A stretch of 33,986 bases of DNA from Triparma columacea (GCA_030267965.1 BRYA01000575.1:1-33986); one strand, 5' to 3'. Shown: positions 9,057 through 20,083, counted from the stretch's first letter. Made by a program: numbers and translations. Notes: generated by a model not told the origin, from the letters alone.

Positions 9057-10572
9057 CTAAATCCCCCTCGAGGCTGGGCGGGAGCTGCGGGTGCTCGTCG
9101 GCCGGTTGGATTGCGACGTCACTGGGCGTGATGACCAACCCCCGCTGCTTGCCCGACTAACAGGCCTCACGCTTTGGCTAGTGGCTGGCCTGCTCCTGCT
9201 GCTACTGCTCCCGGGCCTCGTGTTGCTTGCACCGAATAGAGTCGCTTTCTTTTCACTTCCAAACACAGTCACCCCCTTTAGTCCCTCCATGCTCATCCCA
9301 GCCTTCATGCTTTTCATGCTGAGCCCCGCTCTTGCTGCCTCCGGTTTGCCCTCGAGGTACTTAGGTAGGGGCATCTTAAAGATTCTGCCCGGAGTTGTTG
9401 AGGGCCGAATCTGTTGTGGCGACAAGACGACGAGCGTAGTAAGTTGATGGGTGAGATAGGAATAATATTAATTAGTCCTGCCGGATACAAAACTCATATC
9501 TCCCAAAACTCCTAACATCCCAACAAAGCGACCACAAACTCCATCGTCGCCATGCTAGAAACTCCTCCCTCCTCACCATACTAGCCACAAAATCGTTCTG
9601 TTTTGTTGGCGAACCTCCGAAATTCCTATCCCACACATCGAGGGAGTTGACAAAGAGCCTGTCAACTGCCGGTGTGCTCATTTGGGCCTCGTCGTTGATA
9701 ATGTCGAGATCTTTGGGGGGTCTAGCGACGCTGATCCCTCCAAATACAACTTCGCACTGGTTGGACTTTGTTGCCTGCTCCCTCTGCTGGTCCCTCTCTT
9801 CCTTTTGCTTTAGGAACATTGCAACTTCAGCCTCAAGCTGCGCTATCTTCTTGTGGAGGTCCCTCTTTTGCCTAATCCCGTCCTCTGCCTCGATCTCTAG
9901 CACGCCCACCTGCTGGTCGAGGTCATTCATCTGTGTCTCTAGCTCGTCGTTCTGCTGGTCACTCAGTCTGTTGCTCTTCTCAATGGCCTCAAGTCTGCTC
10001 ATGTTTTGCCTGATTTCGATTTCCACGTCCTCGAGCTAAGTGGTATGTAGAGTTGAGGGGGGGAGAGGAGGGGGTGGGGGGGGGGGGTCATTAGTGAGCG
10101 CTTAACATTTATTTTGTCACCACCACCTCCTGACACCACCCCACCCTATCCATCCTCACCTGCTCCTTGAGCATCTCATTGCCTTCTTTGAGCTCGTTTA
10201 TCCTATTAAGGTTAGCGACGCACTCGGGGCGCATGCAAGGCTCCTTTGTCGAAGTTTTCTCGGGAGGGGGGCGCCTCTCTCTTTCCTTTGGTTCCCCAGG
10301 AACAATCCGAGACATGGGAAGCATCCTGGAAACGATGTCCTCCCCGTTTCCTTCCTATATGGTTAGCACGGCGGACGATAAGAGCGAGTAAGCGGAGGTC
10401 ACAGTCTAGTACTGGCGTCGGGAAGGCAAAGGGTGCTAAGACAAGTCCACAACCGATCTCTCACCTCTCGCAGTACCACTGCAAACTCAAGTGACTGAAG
10501 GTCGGGGATGTGCGCGAAAGCAGAGAAGGGCATGTGGCTCTCTGGAGAGTCTGTCTGCGAAGAAGGGGCCAT
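9057..10572 (-). CDS. Coiled-coil protein with basic Ser/Arg-rich tail
   Basis: Exons on the minus strand: 10572-10465, 10354-10160 and 10035-9517, then a proposed last exon 9410-9057; all in phase 0, 392 residues. The first three junctions are strong (GTGAGA and GTGAGG donors, TAG acceptors). The last uses donor GTTAGG at 9516 and acceptor CAACAG; without it, exon 3 reads through to a stop at 9472 and gives 291 residues. I prefer four exons because 9410-9057 is an open basic Ser/Arg/Pro-rich frame without its own ATG. Residues about 90-200 are a long coiled coil (for example LEAIEKSNRLSDQQNDELE and KKIAQLEAEVAMFLKQKEE). The tail (SRPVTSQSNRPTSTRSSRP) resembles microtubule- or nucleic-acid-binding disordered tails. 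I do not recognise the family. Confidence 0.66.
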
Positions 10573-10754
10573 TTCGAGGCCGAATTGGTTGAAAAGTGGG
10601 GGGTTTGTTCGCGGTCTGTTGTGGGCCTTTTGCTCCCTGTGCTTGGGTTCTCTTTTCCAAACAAATCAGTTTTTCTACCCTTACCTCAGGCCACTAGACT
10701 TTAAGAAACTTCAGCTCGCTCAATCAACCCCTTTATAAAACCTAGCGGTTCAAG
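10573..10754. promoter_or_regulatory. Divergent promoter region between coiled-coil gene and ARPC3
   Basis: The two ATGs are 182 bp apart and face away from each other, so both promoters and 5' UTRs must fit here. The stretch near 10726-10740 (CCCCTTTATAAAACC) has a TATA-like box about 20 bp before the ARPC3 ATG. Promoter function is inferred from gene layout only. Confidence 0.45.
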
Positions 10755-11580
10755 ATGGTGCGTTTGGATTGTTGACTGAAGGAAAATCGTGCCTTGTCAG
10801 GCTTGGATATATCCCCCTTCCCTGGTGAATAACCACAGTCCTTCTTTGTTGCGCCTTCGTACCCCCCCCCTCTCTCCTCCCGCTGACCCTCTCCCCCCTC
10901 CAACCCAACATGCTCCCCTCCCCTAGCCCGCCTACCACAGCAAGATTGACCACTCGTCAGTATCTGAAACCTGCGGGTGTGGGCTTCTCCCCTTGAAGAC
11001 CTCCGTCCGCGGCCCTGCTCCCCCCTGCGATGGTGACACGGACATTATCGACGAGGCCATCAACTTCTACCGTGCCAACGTGCTGTTCAAGAACTTTGAC
11101 GTCCAAGGTCCTGCTGATAGGTGAGTTATTTAATGGGGGGGGGGGATGGGAGGGAGGGCTGAAAGGTGGGTTGTTTGCGTTGCTGAGTTCTCACACCGAT
11201 GCCCCCTCCCCCCCTCACCTATCCCCAACCCCAACCTTACTCTCGCACTCAGGACCCTAATCTACCTCACCCTCTTCATTGGCACATGCATGAAGGCCTG
11301 CGAGCGCATCGAGTCGAAGTCCGAGGCTAAGACCGCCCTCTACCAGACTGCCATAAAGTCCTTTACTGTCCCCGGGGACGTCGGGTGGTCCTTGGGCAGT
11401 CTCTTCCCGAACCCCAAGGGGAGGGAGGAGAGTGACACCTTCAAGGCTTACTTTAAGCAGGCTAGGCAGGAGGTAGGGGAGAGGATCCTAGACAAGATAT
11501 ACGACGCCGAGGGGAAGAAAAATAAGTGGTGGTTCTGCTTCGCCAAGCGTAAATTCATGGGGAAGGAGCTTCGTGCCTAA
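10755..11580 (+). CDS. ARPC3: Arp2/3 complex subunit 3 (p21-ARC)
   Basis: Exons 10755-10757, 10927-11120 and 11253-11580 give 174 residues, the usual length for ARPC3. The first exon carries only the ATG; splicing to CCCGCCTAC restores the conserved start MPAYHS. Conserved family segments follow in order: LLPLK, RGPAP, DTDIIDEAINFYRANVLFKN, DRTLIYLTLFI, then KWWFCFAKRKFMGKEL at the C-terminus. ARPC3 is a structural subunit of the seven-protein Arp2/3 complex that nucleates branched actin and helps couple Arp3 to the rest of the complex in the cytoplasm. Introns are 169 and 132 nt, and the second has a G-run near the donor and C-runs near the acceptor. The gene is transcribed divergently from the coiled-coil gene (ATG 10572), with 182 bp between starts. 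Confidence 0.95.
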
Positions 11581-11747
11581 ATGGGGATAACATGAGATTA
11601 AATGGTTAGGAGAGGGGGTTTGGGCGGAGGGGAAGTAGTCAATAGTGCGACTCGTTGTGAACAGAAACGAGTCTTTCTTCTTTGACTTCTATGCGTTTGC
11701 TCTCTCCCCTCCTTTCCCTTCCCCTTCCCTTGCCCCCCCCCCCCCCC

Positions 11748-14710
11748 TCAATCTAATAGCTCCGTCCACAGGCTGCTGTTGAGCTTTGGCTTGCCCCCCT
11801 TTGGCTGTTCGTCTCCCCCCTCCTTCTTCATTTCCATCCCCGCCTTCTTCAGGTCCTCGTTGAAGTAGTAGCTCAGGTTCCCGTCCCCCGGGGTGTCTAC
11901 CTCGTTCCCCTCCTTCCCCTTCCAGTACTTCCCCCCTGGCTTGAAGTCGTCTACGTCTAAGTACTCAATGTCGGGGTCGTCACCGCCCTCCTTCCGCTTC
12001 TCCTTCCTCTCCTTCCTATCGGCCTCGGCCTTCTCGACCTTCTTTGATCTCTCGGCCTGCTGCTGTTCCAGTATATGCTGGCTGACAATATCCTGCTTGT
12101 GAAACCTGTCCTCCGGGAGCTGCGGGGGGGGAGGTTGTGAGGGGGGAAGGGGGGCATGGAGTGTTTTGTGTTGTCGTTATCGCAGTGTAAGTTGGTCGTT
12201 TGCACAATTCATTGTAATAATCCTCCCAAGGCAGATTCCTGTTCCACCTTCTCCTTAGCTCCCCCCATTTGTCTCACCTCTCCCGTGTCGTTCCCCTCGT
12301 CCTCCCTGTCCCCGTACTGCGCCTCTCCAGAGTACATGTTGTAGCCCTTGGGGACGTTCAGGTGGAACTTGTCCTGAGCGTAGCGTGGGGGTGGGGTGGG
12401 GTGGGGGGGGTGAGAGGGGGGGGGTCAGGACATTGTTTGTACTCTTGTATATAAACCACCCCTCCCCCCCCCTCCCCCCCCCCATCTCTCCCTCCCCTCC
12501 CCATTTCCAAAAAGCTCACCTCTTTCATCCCTTCCCCTTCCTCCTCCTTCCCTTCCACCTTGTTCTTCTTCTCCTTCTCCTTCTTCCTTTCCCCCTCCAG
12601 CGCTCTCTTCAAGCTCCAAGCTCTCGACCCCACGTCCACCTCCCCCTCCTCCTCTCTCATGACCTCCGCCCTAACCCTGAGAACCCCCTCCCCGGCGTCG
12701 TAGGTAGCCTTGACCTTCTTCCACTCCACGGGGTACGGGAGTATGACCTCTGTCTTTATCCTGCCGGTCCCCCCCACGGTTAAGCACCAGGCGCTGCACT
12801 CGACCTCGGCGTAAGGCCCCTCGTCCCGGCTCATTTTAGCCTCGATAACGACCCCGGTTATGGAGGGGGGGGGAGGGGTTAAGATGGGGGACATTAGGAG
12901 CTGGCTGACGTCGATGCCGTCGGGGTTAGGCTTGGGGAGGTCACTGTACTCAAGGACGGCGTCGACGGACTGAGCATGAGATGAGAGGCTCACGAGCTGA
13001 GGTGAATTTGAGGGGGGGGGTCAGGGTGGGGGCTTGGGGTGAGCGGGTCCCTCCCTTCACGTGTTACTTTCCTAACCCTAACCGTTCTCTTGCCTTCTTA
13101 CCTGTCCTCCTTCCGTTTCAATTTGAACCCTGGCCCCAGTTTTCCTGCTGCTCATTGGTGTCTTGATGCCCTTCTTCCCTCCCTTTTTAATTTTCTGTTC
13201 GGAACCCTTGCTCTTCCCTCCCTCGACTTCCTGTATACCCTTCTCCCCCTTCCCCTGTTTCCTAATCCACTGCTTGACGGTCCCCACCTTCCCCTCCTTG
13301 ACCATATCCCTGATTTCCTTGTCGTCTTTCCCTTCCACGACCTCCCCACTTTCCACGTACACCCAGCCGTGGTATTTGAGCTTGGGGAGCTTGTACCTCC
13401 TGTCAAGCTTGACTCCGTTACCTGCCCCCATGCCCCCCTCCTCTTGGGACTTCCCGGACTTGTTCTCTACGTATTCCATCACGAGCTGGCAGATGAAGTC
13501 CCTGTAGCCGCCCTGGTCGTCCTTGCTGATCTCGTCGATTACTACGTCGTTCACAACGCAGTCGAAGCTGGGAGGGGGGTTAGGGGGGAGGGGGAGGGGG
13601 GGGTTGGGGGGGGGGTGAGTGAAAGTGTTATCTTATGGTCCTATGCGTCTCTTGTCTTGTCCGTACCTCATGGCGTCCTTCCCTCCCTTGCCCCCCTTCC
13701 TTCCTACCCCTACAGCGACGGGGACGCTCAGGCCTTCTACCTCCTCCCCATCAGCGTTCAGCCTCTTTACGTTCCTAGGAGGTACAACGTCGGGGTGAGT
13801 GCAAACGTTCACGAAGACCTTGGTGTTAAGAGATGTGTTTACGGTCTTTATTGTGAAGCTAGGGAGGGGGGTTATCAGGTTCCCGTCCATCTCGTGGGGG
13901 TTCTGAGAGAGGGAGGGGTGATGTACCGGGAGGGGGGGTGAGCTCGGTGAGATGTGAAGGCTATTCCTTCGCTATCTTATTTCATAACAAACTATACATC
14001 CCCATCTATAATCTCACCTTGACGCCTGTTGGTGCCATGGTCCTCCCGTCCGGCATGCGTACTGGGTTGTTTGGGTTCTCCGCTCCCGGCGTAGTGGGCA
14101 TCCCTGGGAAGGGGGTGTTTGGGTTGTTCTTTATCCACTCATCCGCCTTCTTCTGGGCCTCCTCGAGGTCCACTCCGCTCTTTAAAGCCTCCTCCTTCAT
14201 ATTATCCTCGAGCTTCGTCATCAGGAGGTCGAACTCTACGGGGTCGTCCTTCTCCAGCTGAGAGAGGGCCTCAAAGGCGCTGTGGGGTGAGGGAGGGGGT
14301 GGGTGAGAAGATGTAGGTTTGTTAGGCATATGGGGTAGGGCACATGGGTGGGTACATGGGTGTGCGTAGGGTTGGGCGCAAGGGTGGTGGGAGGGGTGGG
14401 CAACAGGGGTGGGCAAGAGGGGTAGGCAACGCTACACTTGGGGTAAGCAGTGCAGGCAGTATTATGCAGGCACAATACGGGCAGTATAGACTTACATTTT
14501 CATAATTTCGTCTTTTGACTGTTTATCCCCCTTAGCTCCACCAACTGATGCTGCAATATTCCTCAAAGAGGGTGGTAAATTTTGAGTTGCAGCGGGAAGC
14601 TCATTCTCGCTACTTCCAATATTGCCCAAATTCATCGATAATAACGAATTGAGGATATTTGGAGATATTGACGATGATGATGATGTTGGTAGAATTGTAG
14701 GTGGTGACAT
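11748..14710 (-). CDS. PIH1-domain protein (dynein arm assembly / R2TP co-chaperone type)
   Basis: Seven exons on the minus strand: 14710-14496, 14279-14018, 13902-13667, 13567-13102, 12996-12520, 12373-12278 and 12119-11748. All are in phase and give 707 residues. Exon 2 has a motif typical of PIH1 protein N-termini (AFEALSQLEKDDPVEFDLLM). The PIH1 domain spans about residues 172-310, with KVFVNVCTHPDVVPP, SFDCVVNDVVIDEI and the conserved LDRRYKLPKLKYHGW. A CS-like domain follows at about 440-505 (TEVILPYPVEWKKVKATYDA). The rest is charged and low complexity. PIH1 proteins act with HSP90/R2TP; DNAAF2 (Kintoun), PIH1D2 and DNAAF6/PIH1D3 members preassemble axonemal dynein arms in the cytoplasm. 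The exact orthology (DNAAF2-like or PIH1D2/MOT48-like) is unresolved. Most of its introns have strong C-runs near the acceptor. Confidence 0.85.
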
Positions 14711-15072
14711 ATTTTACGTTAAAATTGAATAAATCAGGGAAAAAATGGGGCTAATTCAGAACAACCAAGTCGAAAAAAAACAAATTTCCAAGAAAAGAAG
14801 GAGAAGGAGAAGACGAAGAAAAATTGCGTTTGATGCGACATTGTTGTTTGTGTTACATGGCCATCCTTTGATCCCCCCCCCCCCGGTACCCCGACCGTTT
14901 GGACCCCGTCAAAGAATCTCTGCACGCTTCTTTCATTCTGCTTAGTGTCTCCCTGTTCTTCTCTCCGTGTTCACGAAACCCTCACTCTCCCAGTAATCGC
15001 TGTAGTTATTTGGTCTGTCTCCGTCCGTATCCGCCAACCTCTAAAACCCATCACTTACTTGCCCCCACTACG
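14711..15072. other. Intergenic region upstream of the PIH1 gene
   Basis: This 362-bp gap holds the presumed promoter and 5' UTR of the PIH1 gene (ATG 14710) and the 3' flank of the secreted-protein gene. A purine-rich stretch (14790-14822, AAG/AGG-type repeats) and a C-run at 14873-14884 are the only visible features. No gene is seen. Confidence 0.5.
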
Positions 15073-16042
15073 CTAAACTGGTACAGTAGCGTATCTCATG
15101 GTTGCGATTTCACCAACCTTTTTACCGACAAAGTCGGTCGCAGGTTGCCCATGTTGCAACGCAAGTAGATCAGCAAAGGTATCCGAAATAAAGAGCTCTC
15201 CGAGGAATTGAAAGCCCTTTCCGTTTGCAGAAACCACTAGAACAACCAAGCGGATGTCTAGAATGACAATAAGGGGGGTGGGTGGGAGTTCATCATCAAT
15301 TCCGTCAACTACTGCAGCAATATTAAATGCGCCATCTCGATAACCTATACTAATATCACTGAAGGTATCATCCGGTGATATCCCGGATCCAAGATGGGTA
15401 ATGAGACCCGTCGAACCTCCAAAAATACCGTCGAGATCATCGGCGGTCGGTGGCGAGAACAATTCGTCCTCGGGAGAGATGAAGCTCGGTGGTGAGTAAG
15501 TGAAGGGATTTTCGTAATCGGTGAGAACTTGAAACTCCCCAAGCGCGAAATCAAAACCGTCAATGGGTCCAAAATCTTTATCAATAGTACACTCGAAATC
15601 AACGAGAACTTCGCCTAAAATTGACGAGCGCGTGAGAGCGAAACCGTGAACAGGGTTAGGATTGTATAAACCAGTCGAGTATGACACTTAATCTCCCCCA
15701 GAATGTTTACTCCTTACCATACGTATTTTGCAAGGCTGTTTGGTTGATTGCTAGAAGAGTATTACCTCCCATAACTGAGTAACCCTTTCCCTTTCCTTTT
15801 CCCTTTCCCTTTGGAGCCTTTTTGAGGGAGCGCAAATGTTCCTTTGGGGGCTGGGGGGATAGATCCATTGGAATCCTATCGATCCAATGACCTAGTTTGG
15901 CAAAAAGATTTGCAGGGGCAGCTTCGTTTTCAGTTTCGGTTTCAACGGTGTGCTTGTCGGACAAGGCAGAGGCTTCTTTGACATACAGCAGAGGCATCGC
16001 GAGGAGCAACAAAGCAGCGTTAAGGGCGGCGTGCAGCTTCAT
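15073..16042 (-). CDS. Small secreted protein with signal peptide, two exons
   Basis: Exons on the minus strand 16042-15718 and 15614-15073, with a 103-nt intron (GTAAGG donor, TTTTAG acceptor), join in phase 1 to give 288 residues. The chosen start MKLHAALNAALLLLAMP begins a clear signal peptide ending near KEASA; an in-frame ATG at 16168 would put about 40 extra residues before it and was not preferred. The mature N-terminal part is acidic, followed by a run of alternating Gly-Lys (KGKGKGKGKG) near residue 85. The C-terminal 180 residues look like a beta-rich extracellular domain (VLVDFECTID, GFDFALGEFQVL, AFNIAAVVDGIDDELPP). I do not recognise the family; an extracellular or vacuolar location is inferred from the signal peptide. 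Confidence 0.68.
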
Positions 16043-16601
16043 CTGAAAATTGATTTGTGTTGTCGACAGTGCAATGAAGTTAATAAAGTTCAACAGTGTG
16101 TTGCGTGTGTGCCAAGTGGGGAAGGGCAGTTTTTGTGAGATCGTGAGGGTATTGTGGTCTAATCTCACGACAAACCCATAGTAAGACTAATAACGACTCT
16201 GAAGCGCATTGAACGGACACTAAATGTCTTAAATCAAATAGAAATCAGAGAGAGCAGGAGGCGACGAGAGAATGATATAGTTCTTTATGGAAATTGTGAC
16301 AAAGCCTCGCGATAAAGAAGCTACAAAAACCAAGGCTGCAAACCTGTCAATGTGGCCTGCATTCATAGTCCGTTTTGCCGCCCGCTGTCCGCTGACATCT
16401 CACCTGATAAAAGAATTTCTGAAATGGTTCTCAAATTCCGAACAAAATTAATTGAGGAAGGAAAAAAGTCTTCTTTTTCAGTCCTTCAACCGTCAATATA
16501 AATGTATATACAATATACATACATACCTTCCGTAAATCATATCTACAAACTAGTACTCTAAAAACATCACTAAACACCTTAATACCCCAAAATCATTCAC
16601 T
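16043..16601. other. Divergent intergenic region
   Basis: This 559-bp region separates the starts of the secreted-protein gene (-) and the GST-like gene (+) and should hold both promoters. The part at 16495-16530 is AT-rich with ATGTATATACAATATACATACATA-type sequence. No gene or RNA was recognised. Confidence 0.45.
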
Positions 16602-17615
16602 ATGCCAACCTCCTCGACATCCCCCACTTCATCCACCCCGACATCCACCCTGACATCAACATCAACCCCTACACCCACCTCCACCTTCACACCCACCTCC
16701 ACACTCACCTCCACACCCACCTCCACACCCACCTCCCAATCAATATTCCCCCTTACCCTCTATACTCGAACAACCAGCAACAACTCAGGCAGAATAACCC
16801 TCCTACTTTCTCTCCTCCCTCCCTCCAACCCCCCCTTAGTAAATGTAGTCAACGTCCTCCACAAATCACAGTCCGCTGTGACCCAAAGCACTGGGGCCTC
16901 AAGTTTAGGTGGTGGTAAGATTCCTTTCCTAACAACCTCCACCAACAAAGTCCTAACCGAGTCGTCCTGCATCCTCCGTTTCCTCCTCTCCGTCCTATCC
17001 CCCCCTCCCTCAACCTTCGTCCATTCTCCCTCCCCCTACACCTCCGCTCTAATGTCAAGCATAGTCCAGGTCCATGACATCTACCTATCCTCCCCCCCCT
17101 CAAATTTCCCCGGCACCCCTAACCTTAACCTTCACACACAGTCCTGCCTATACGTTCCCCCTCCCCCCCCACCAGGGTCCGGTGATACACCCGTAAGGTC
17201 TCTAAGTTACCCCCACCGTATGGTCCGTTACTCCGACTACGTAGAGGCATGGAGGACGATATCTTCAATGTGGGGTACCCTCCCAACCCAAGATGGGGAG
17301 GACTTGAAGGTCGACGAGGTCGACCTGACGCTCTTCCCGAGCCTGGTATATATGGAGTACTACCTACCAAGAGTTAGGGGTTGCACCATGGAGGAATTAT
17401 GTCAAACCTGGGGTGGGAAAGTTACCACGCGCTACCAGCAGCTTTGCAGGCAAAGCACCTTCCGGGAGTATAGGGATGAACTTACTCGTGAACTTGAAGG
17501 TAGTGAGAGGGTCCAGGAAGGGGTTAAGAGAATCAAGGAGGACATAAAGAGGAACGGAGGGTGGAGGATACCAGAGAGGAAGGTTGGGGGGTACGAGGAG
17601 GCTTTCGGGTCGTAA
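16602..17615 (+). CDS. Glutathione S-transferase-like protein
   Basis: Single exon, 337 residues. Residues 1-47 are a Ser/Thr/Pro low-complexity run (TPTSTFTPTSTLTSTPTSTP). The thioredoxin-like half is marked by GGGKIPFLTTSTNKVLTESS followed by CILRFLL, the counterpart of the GST segment with a cis-proline and the ES pair that contacts the glutathione gamma-glutamyl group. The helical half has VQVHDIYLSSP, a variant of the HDLYI-SP motif I associate with algal GSTs, and SDYVEAWRTISSMWGTL. The substrate is unknown, and the catalytic Ser/Tyr/Cys near the N-terminus is not obvious, so it may be non-enzymatic. Its last 19 codons have a degraded copy at 20173-20228. Codon 1 follows an AT-rich leader. 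The left arm of the LRR inverted duplication begins about 95 bp after its stop. Confidence 0.72.
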   Translation: MPTSSTSPTSSTPTSTLTSTSTPTPTSTFTPTSTLTSTPTSTPTSQSIFPLTLYTRTTSNNSGRITLLLSLLPPSNPPLVNVVNVLHKSQSAVTQSTGASSLGGGKIPFLTTSTNKVLTESSCILRFLLSVLSPPPSTFVHSPSPYTSALMSSIVQVHDIYLSSPPSNFPGTPNLNLHTQSCLYVPPPPPPGSGDTPVRSLSYPHRMVRYSDYVEAWRTISSMWGTLPTQDGEDLKVDEVDLTLFPSLVYMEYYLPRVRGCTMEELCQTWGGKVTTRYQQLCRQSTFREYRDELTRELEGSERVQEGVKRIKEDIKRNGGWRIPERKVGGYEEAFGS

Positions 17616-17708
17616 TAATAGATGATTATACTTTAAGAAAAAACACTGACAACACCCACCCTTACCCTTTCCAGGTAGTGGAGGGAGAAATAGGAGGAGC
17701 AATAGATA

Positions 17709-20083
17709 AATCTATCAAAATAAAGGTAAGGCGGGACAACAATGACAATGATGACCCTTGTTAAGGCTTTGACCAGTTGTATTTCGTCCTCTCGTCGATT
17801 TTAGTTTCCTATTCACGCCAAGGAACCAAGTTATTTCCCCTTCAATCGAGGTCGAGTATTCGTGGGTTTTTTTCCTGTCTTATTACCGTCTCATAGACGA
17901 GATAATACTACTTTCGGCCCTATTTCCGATCTTATTAGTGTCATATTCTGGTTGCTATCGGAAAGAGAACCGCTATTGACGCCGCAATGACTTATCCTTG
18001 AGGGTCTCACCATCCCTCTCCCTTGTTCTTCATCCATCACACCACACTAACCCTGCTTATCCCGTCAATAATGTAGGAACTCGCAGATAATCAGTTTAAA
18101 ATAGTTTAGGCATTCAACTGTTACCAAAAGGACGGGTGAAAAGATCCTCTCTCAACCCCGGACTCTCCCCTTCCCCAAAATGCCCCAAACAGCAGTATAC
18201 TATGGCACAGACGAGACAGGGAGCTTCAGAGACAATAGTGAACTCACAGAAGTGACTATTGCACAAGGAGTGACGTCGATTCCTCGTAACGCCTTCAGGG
18301 GGTGCTCCTCCCTCACAGCCGTCACCATCCTTGGAGGATTGACGAGCATTGGCAATTATGCCTTCTCTGGATGCTCCTCTCTAACGGCCATCACCATCCC
18401 GGACGGAGTGACGATAATCGGCAAAGGCGCCTTCTTCGAATGCTCCTCCCTCGCAGCCATCACCGTCCCGGACGGAGTGACGATAATTGGCATGCATGCC
18501 TTCAAAGGATGCTCCTCCCTCATAGACATCGCCATCCCGGACGGAGTGCCGATGATTGGCATTTACGTCTTCCATGGATGCTCCTCCCTCCAAGCCATCG
18601 CCATCCCCGACGGAGTGACGATGATTGGCGAGGGCGCCTTCTACGGGTGCTCCTCCCTCTCAGCCATCACCATCCCGGACGGAGTGACGTTTATTGGCGA
18701 TTTTGCCTTCAGGGGGTGCTCCTCTATCATGGCCATCACCATCCCAATTGGAGTGAAGATAATTTGCCAAAACGCCTTCAGGGGATGCTCCTCCCTCACG
18801 GCCATTACCATGACAATTGGAGTAACGACGATTGGCGAATACGCCTTCTACGGATGCTCCTCCCTCACAGCCATTACAATTCCGGACAGAGTGACGACGA
18901 TTGGCAATTACGCCTTCAGGGAATGCTCCTCCCTCACAGCTATCACCCTCCCGGACGGAGTGAAGAAAATTGGCAATCTCGCGTTCGGGGAGTGCTCCTC
19001 CCTCACGGCCATCATCATCCCGGACGGAGTGACAACGATTAGCGAACAAGCCTTCTGGGGATGCTCTTCCCTCAATGCCATCACCATCTCGGACGGAGTG
19101 ACGACGATTGGTGCACATGCCTTCTACGGATGCTCCTCTCTCACGGCCATCACCATCCCGGACGGAGTGAAGAAAATTGGCAATCGCGCGTTCGGGGAGT
19201 GCTCCTCCCTCACGGCCATCACCATCCCGGACAGAGTCAAGAAAATTAGCGAACAAGCCTTCTGGGGATGCTCCTCCCTCACGGCCATCACCATCCCGGA
19301 CGGATTGACGATGATTGGCGTTTACGCCTTCAGGGGATGCTCCTCCCTCACGGCTATCACCCTCCCGGACGGAGTGACGACGATTGGCAATCGTGCCTTC
19401 TACGGATGCTCCTCCCTCACAGCCATCACCATTCCGGACGGAGTGACGATGATTGGTATGCATGCCTTCTATGGATGCTCCTCCCTCACAGCCATCACCA
19501 TTCCGGACGGAGTGACAACAATTGGTGCACATGCCTTCTCTGGATGCTCCTCCCTCACGGCCATCACAAACCCAGTCGGAGTGACAACAATTGGCATTGC
19601 CGCCTTCCAAGACTGCTCCTCCCTCACGGCCATCACCATCCCGGACGGAGTGACGATAATTGCCGCTCACGCCTTCTCTGGATGCTCCTCCCTCACGGCC
19701 ATCACCATCCCAGTCGGACTGACGAAGATTCACCGTTGCGCCTTCCACGGATGCTCCGCCCTAACGAAACTCAGTCTATCTTCTGCTGTCTCCATCGGTC
19801 CAAACTGCTTCTTGGACTGCACCGCCCTAATCTCTGCCGCTGCTGATAAAAATATGTCGACCGTCAGGGACCTTCTCCGTTACAGGTGGCGCCGCAATAT
19901 CGCTGGGATCGAACGCGTCAGCGCTCTGCTGTGCCTCAAGGGAACCTGGGATCACGTGGACAATCACCCCAGTGGACCGGTTAGTCTGAAGAGGAAACGA
20001 ACGGACGAAGCTCCGCTTAGGTTAACCGCAACACGCGAGAAGATCTCGAAAGTTTTGTGGAGAGGCATTCTGGAGTTTCTCTA
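17709..20083 (+). repeat. Left arm of a large inverted duplication
   Basis: The arm runs from about 17709 (TCAAAATAAAGGTAAGGCGG) through the roughly 460-bp upstream region and the whole LRR gene 18180-20084. Its inverted partner is 20321 to about 22150. The upstream parts align along their length with scattered substitutions and small indels, roughly 90 percent identical by eye. Homology stops at the stop codons. The arms differ in length because of LRR repeat number. Confidence 0.85.

Noticed and set aside
9091..9447. Plus-strand frame with a hydrophobic leucine run
   Set aside because: It is the reverse of Ser/Arg-rich codons in the last exon of the coiled-coil gene. It has no other support.
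13071..13083. Telomere-like CCTAACCCTAACC
   Set aside because: Only two units, inside an intron of the PIH1 gene. Not enough to claim an interstitial telomere.
13039..13941. 300-residue plus-strand frame opposite the PIH1 gene
   Set aside because: It crosses several introns of the PIH1 gene, whose exons carry conserved PIH1 motifs in phase; the plus-strand product is Pro/Leu/Ser-rich noise.
15688..15717. A 30-nt mini-intron in the secreted-protein gene (GTAAGG to the AG near 15688)
   Set aside because: Much shorter than every other intron here. The TTTTAG acceptor at 15615 gives 103 nt and keeps phase.
18660..19748. Long open frames antisense to the LRR genes (18660-19748 minus; 20948-21694 plus)
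   Set aside because: They arise because the 69-bp repeat unit is a multiple of three and lacks stops in the other frames. Their products are mere repeat translations without known features.
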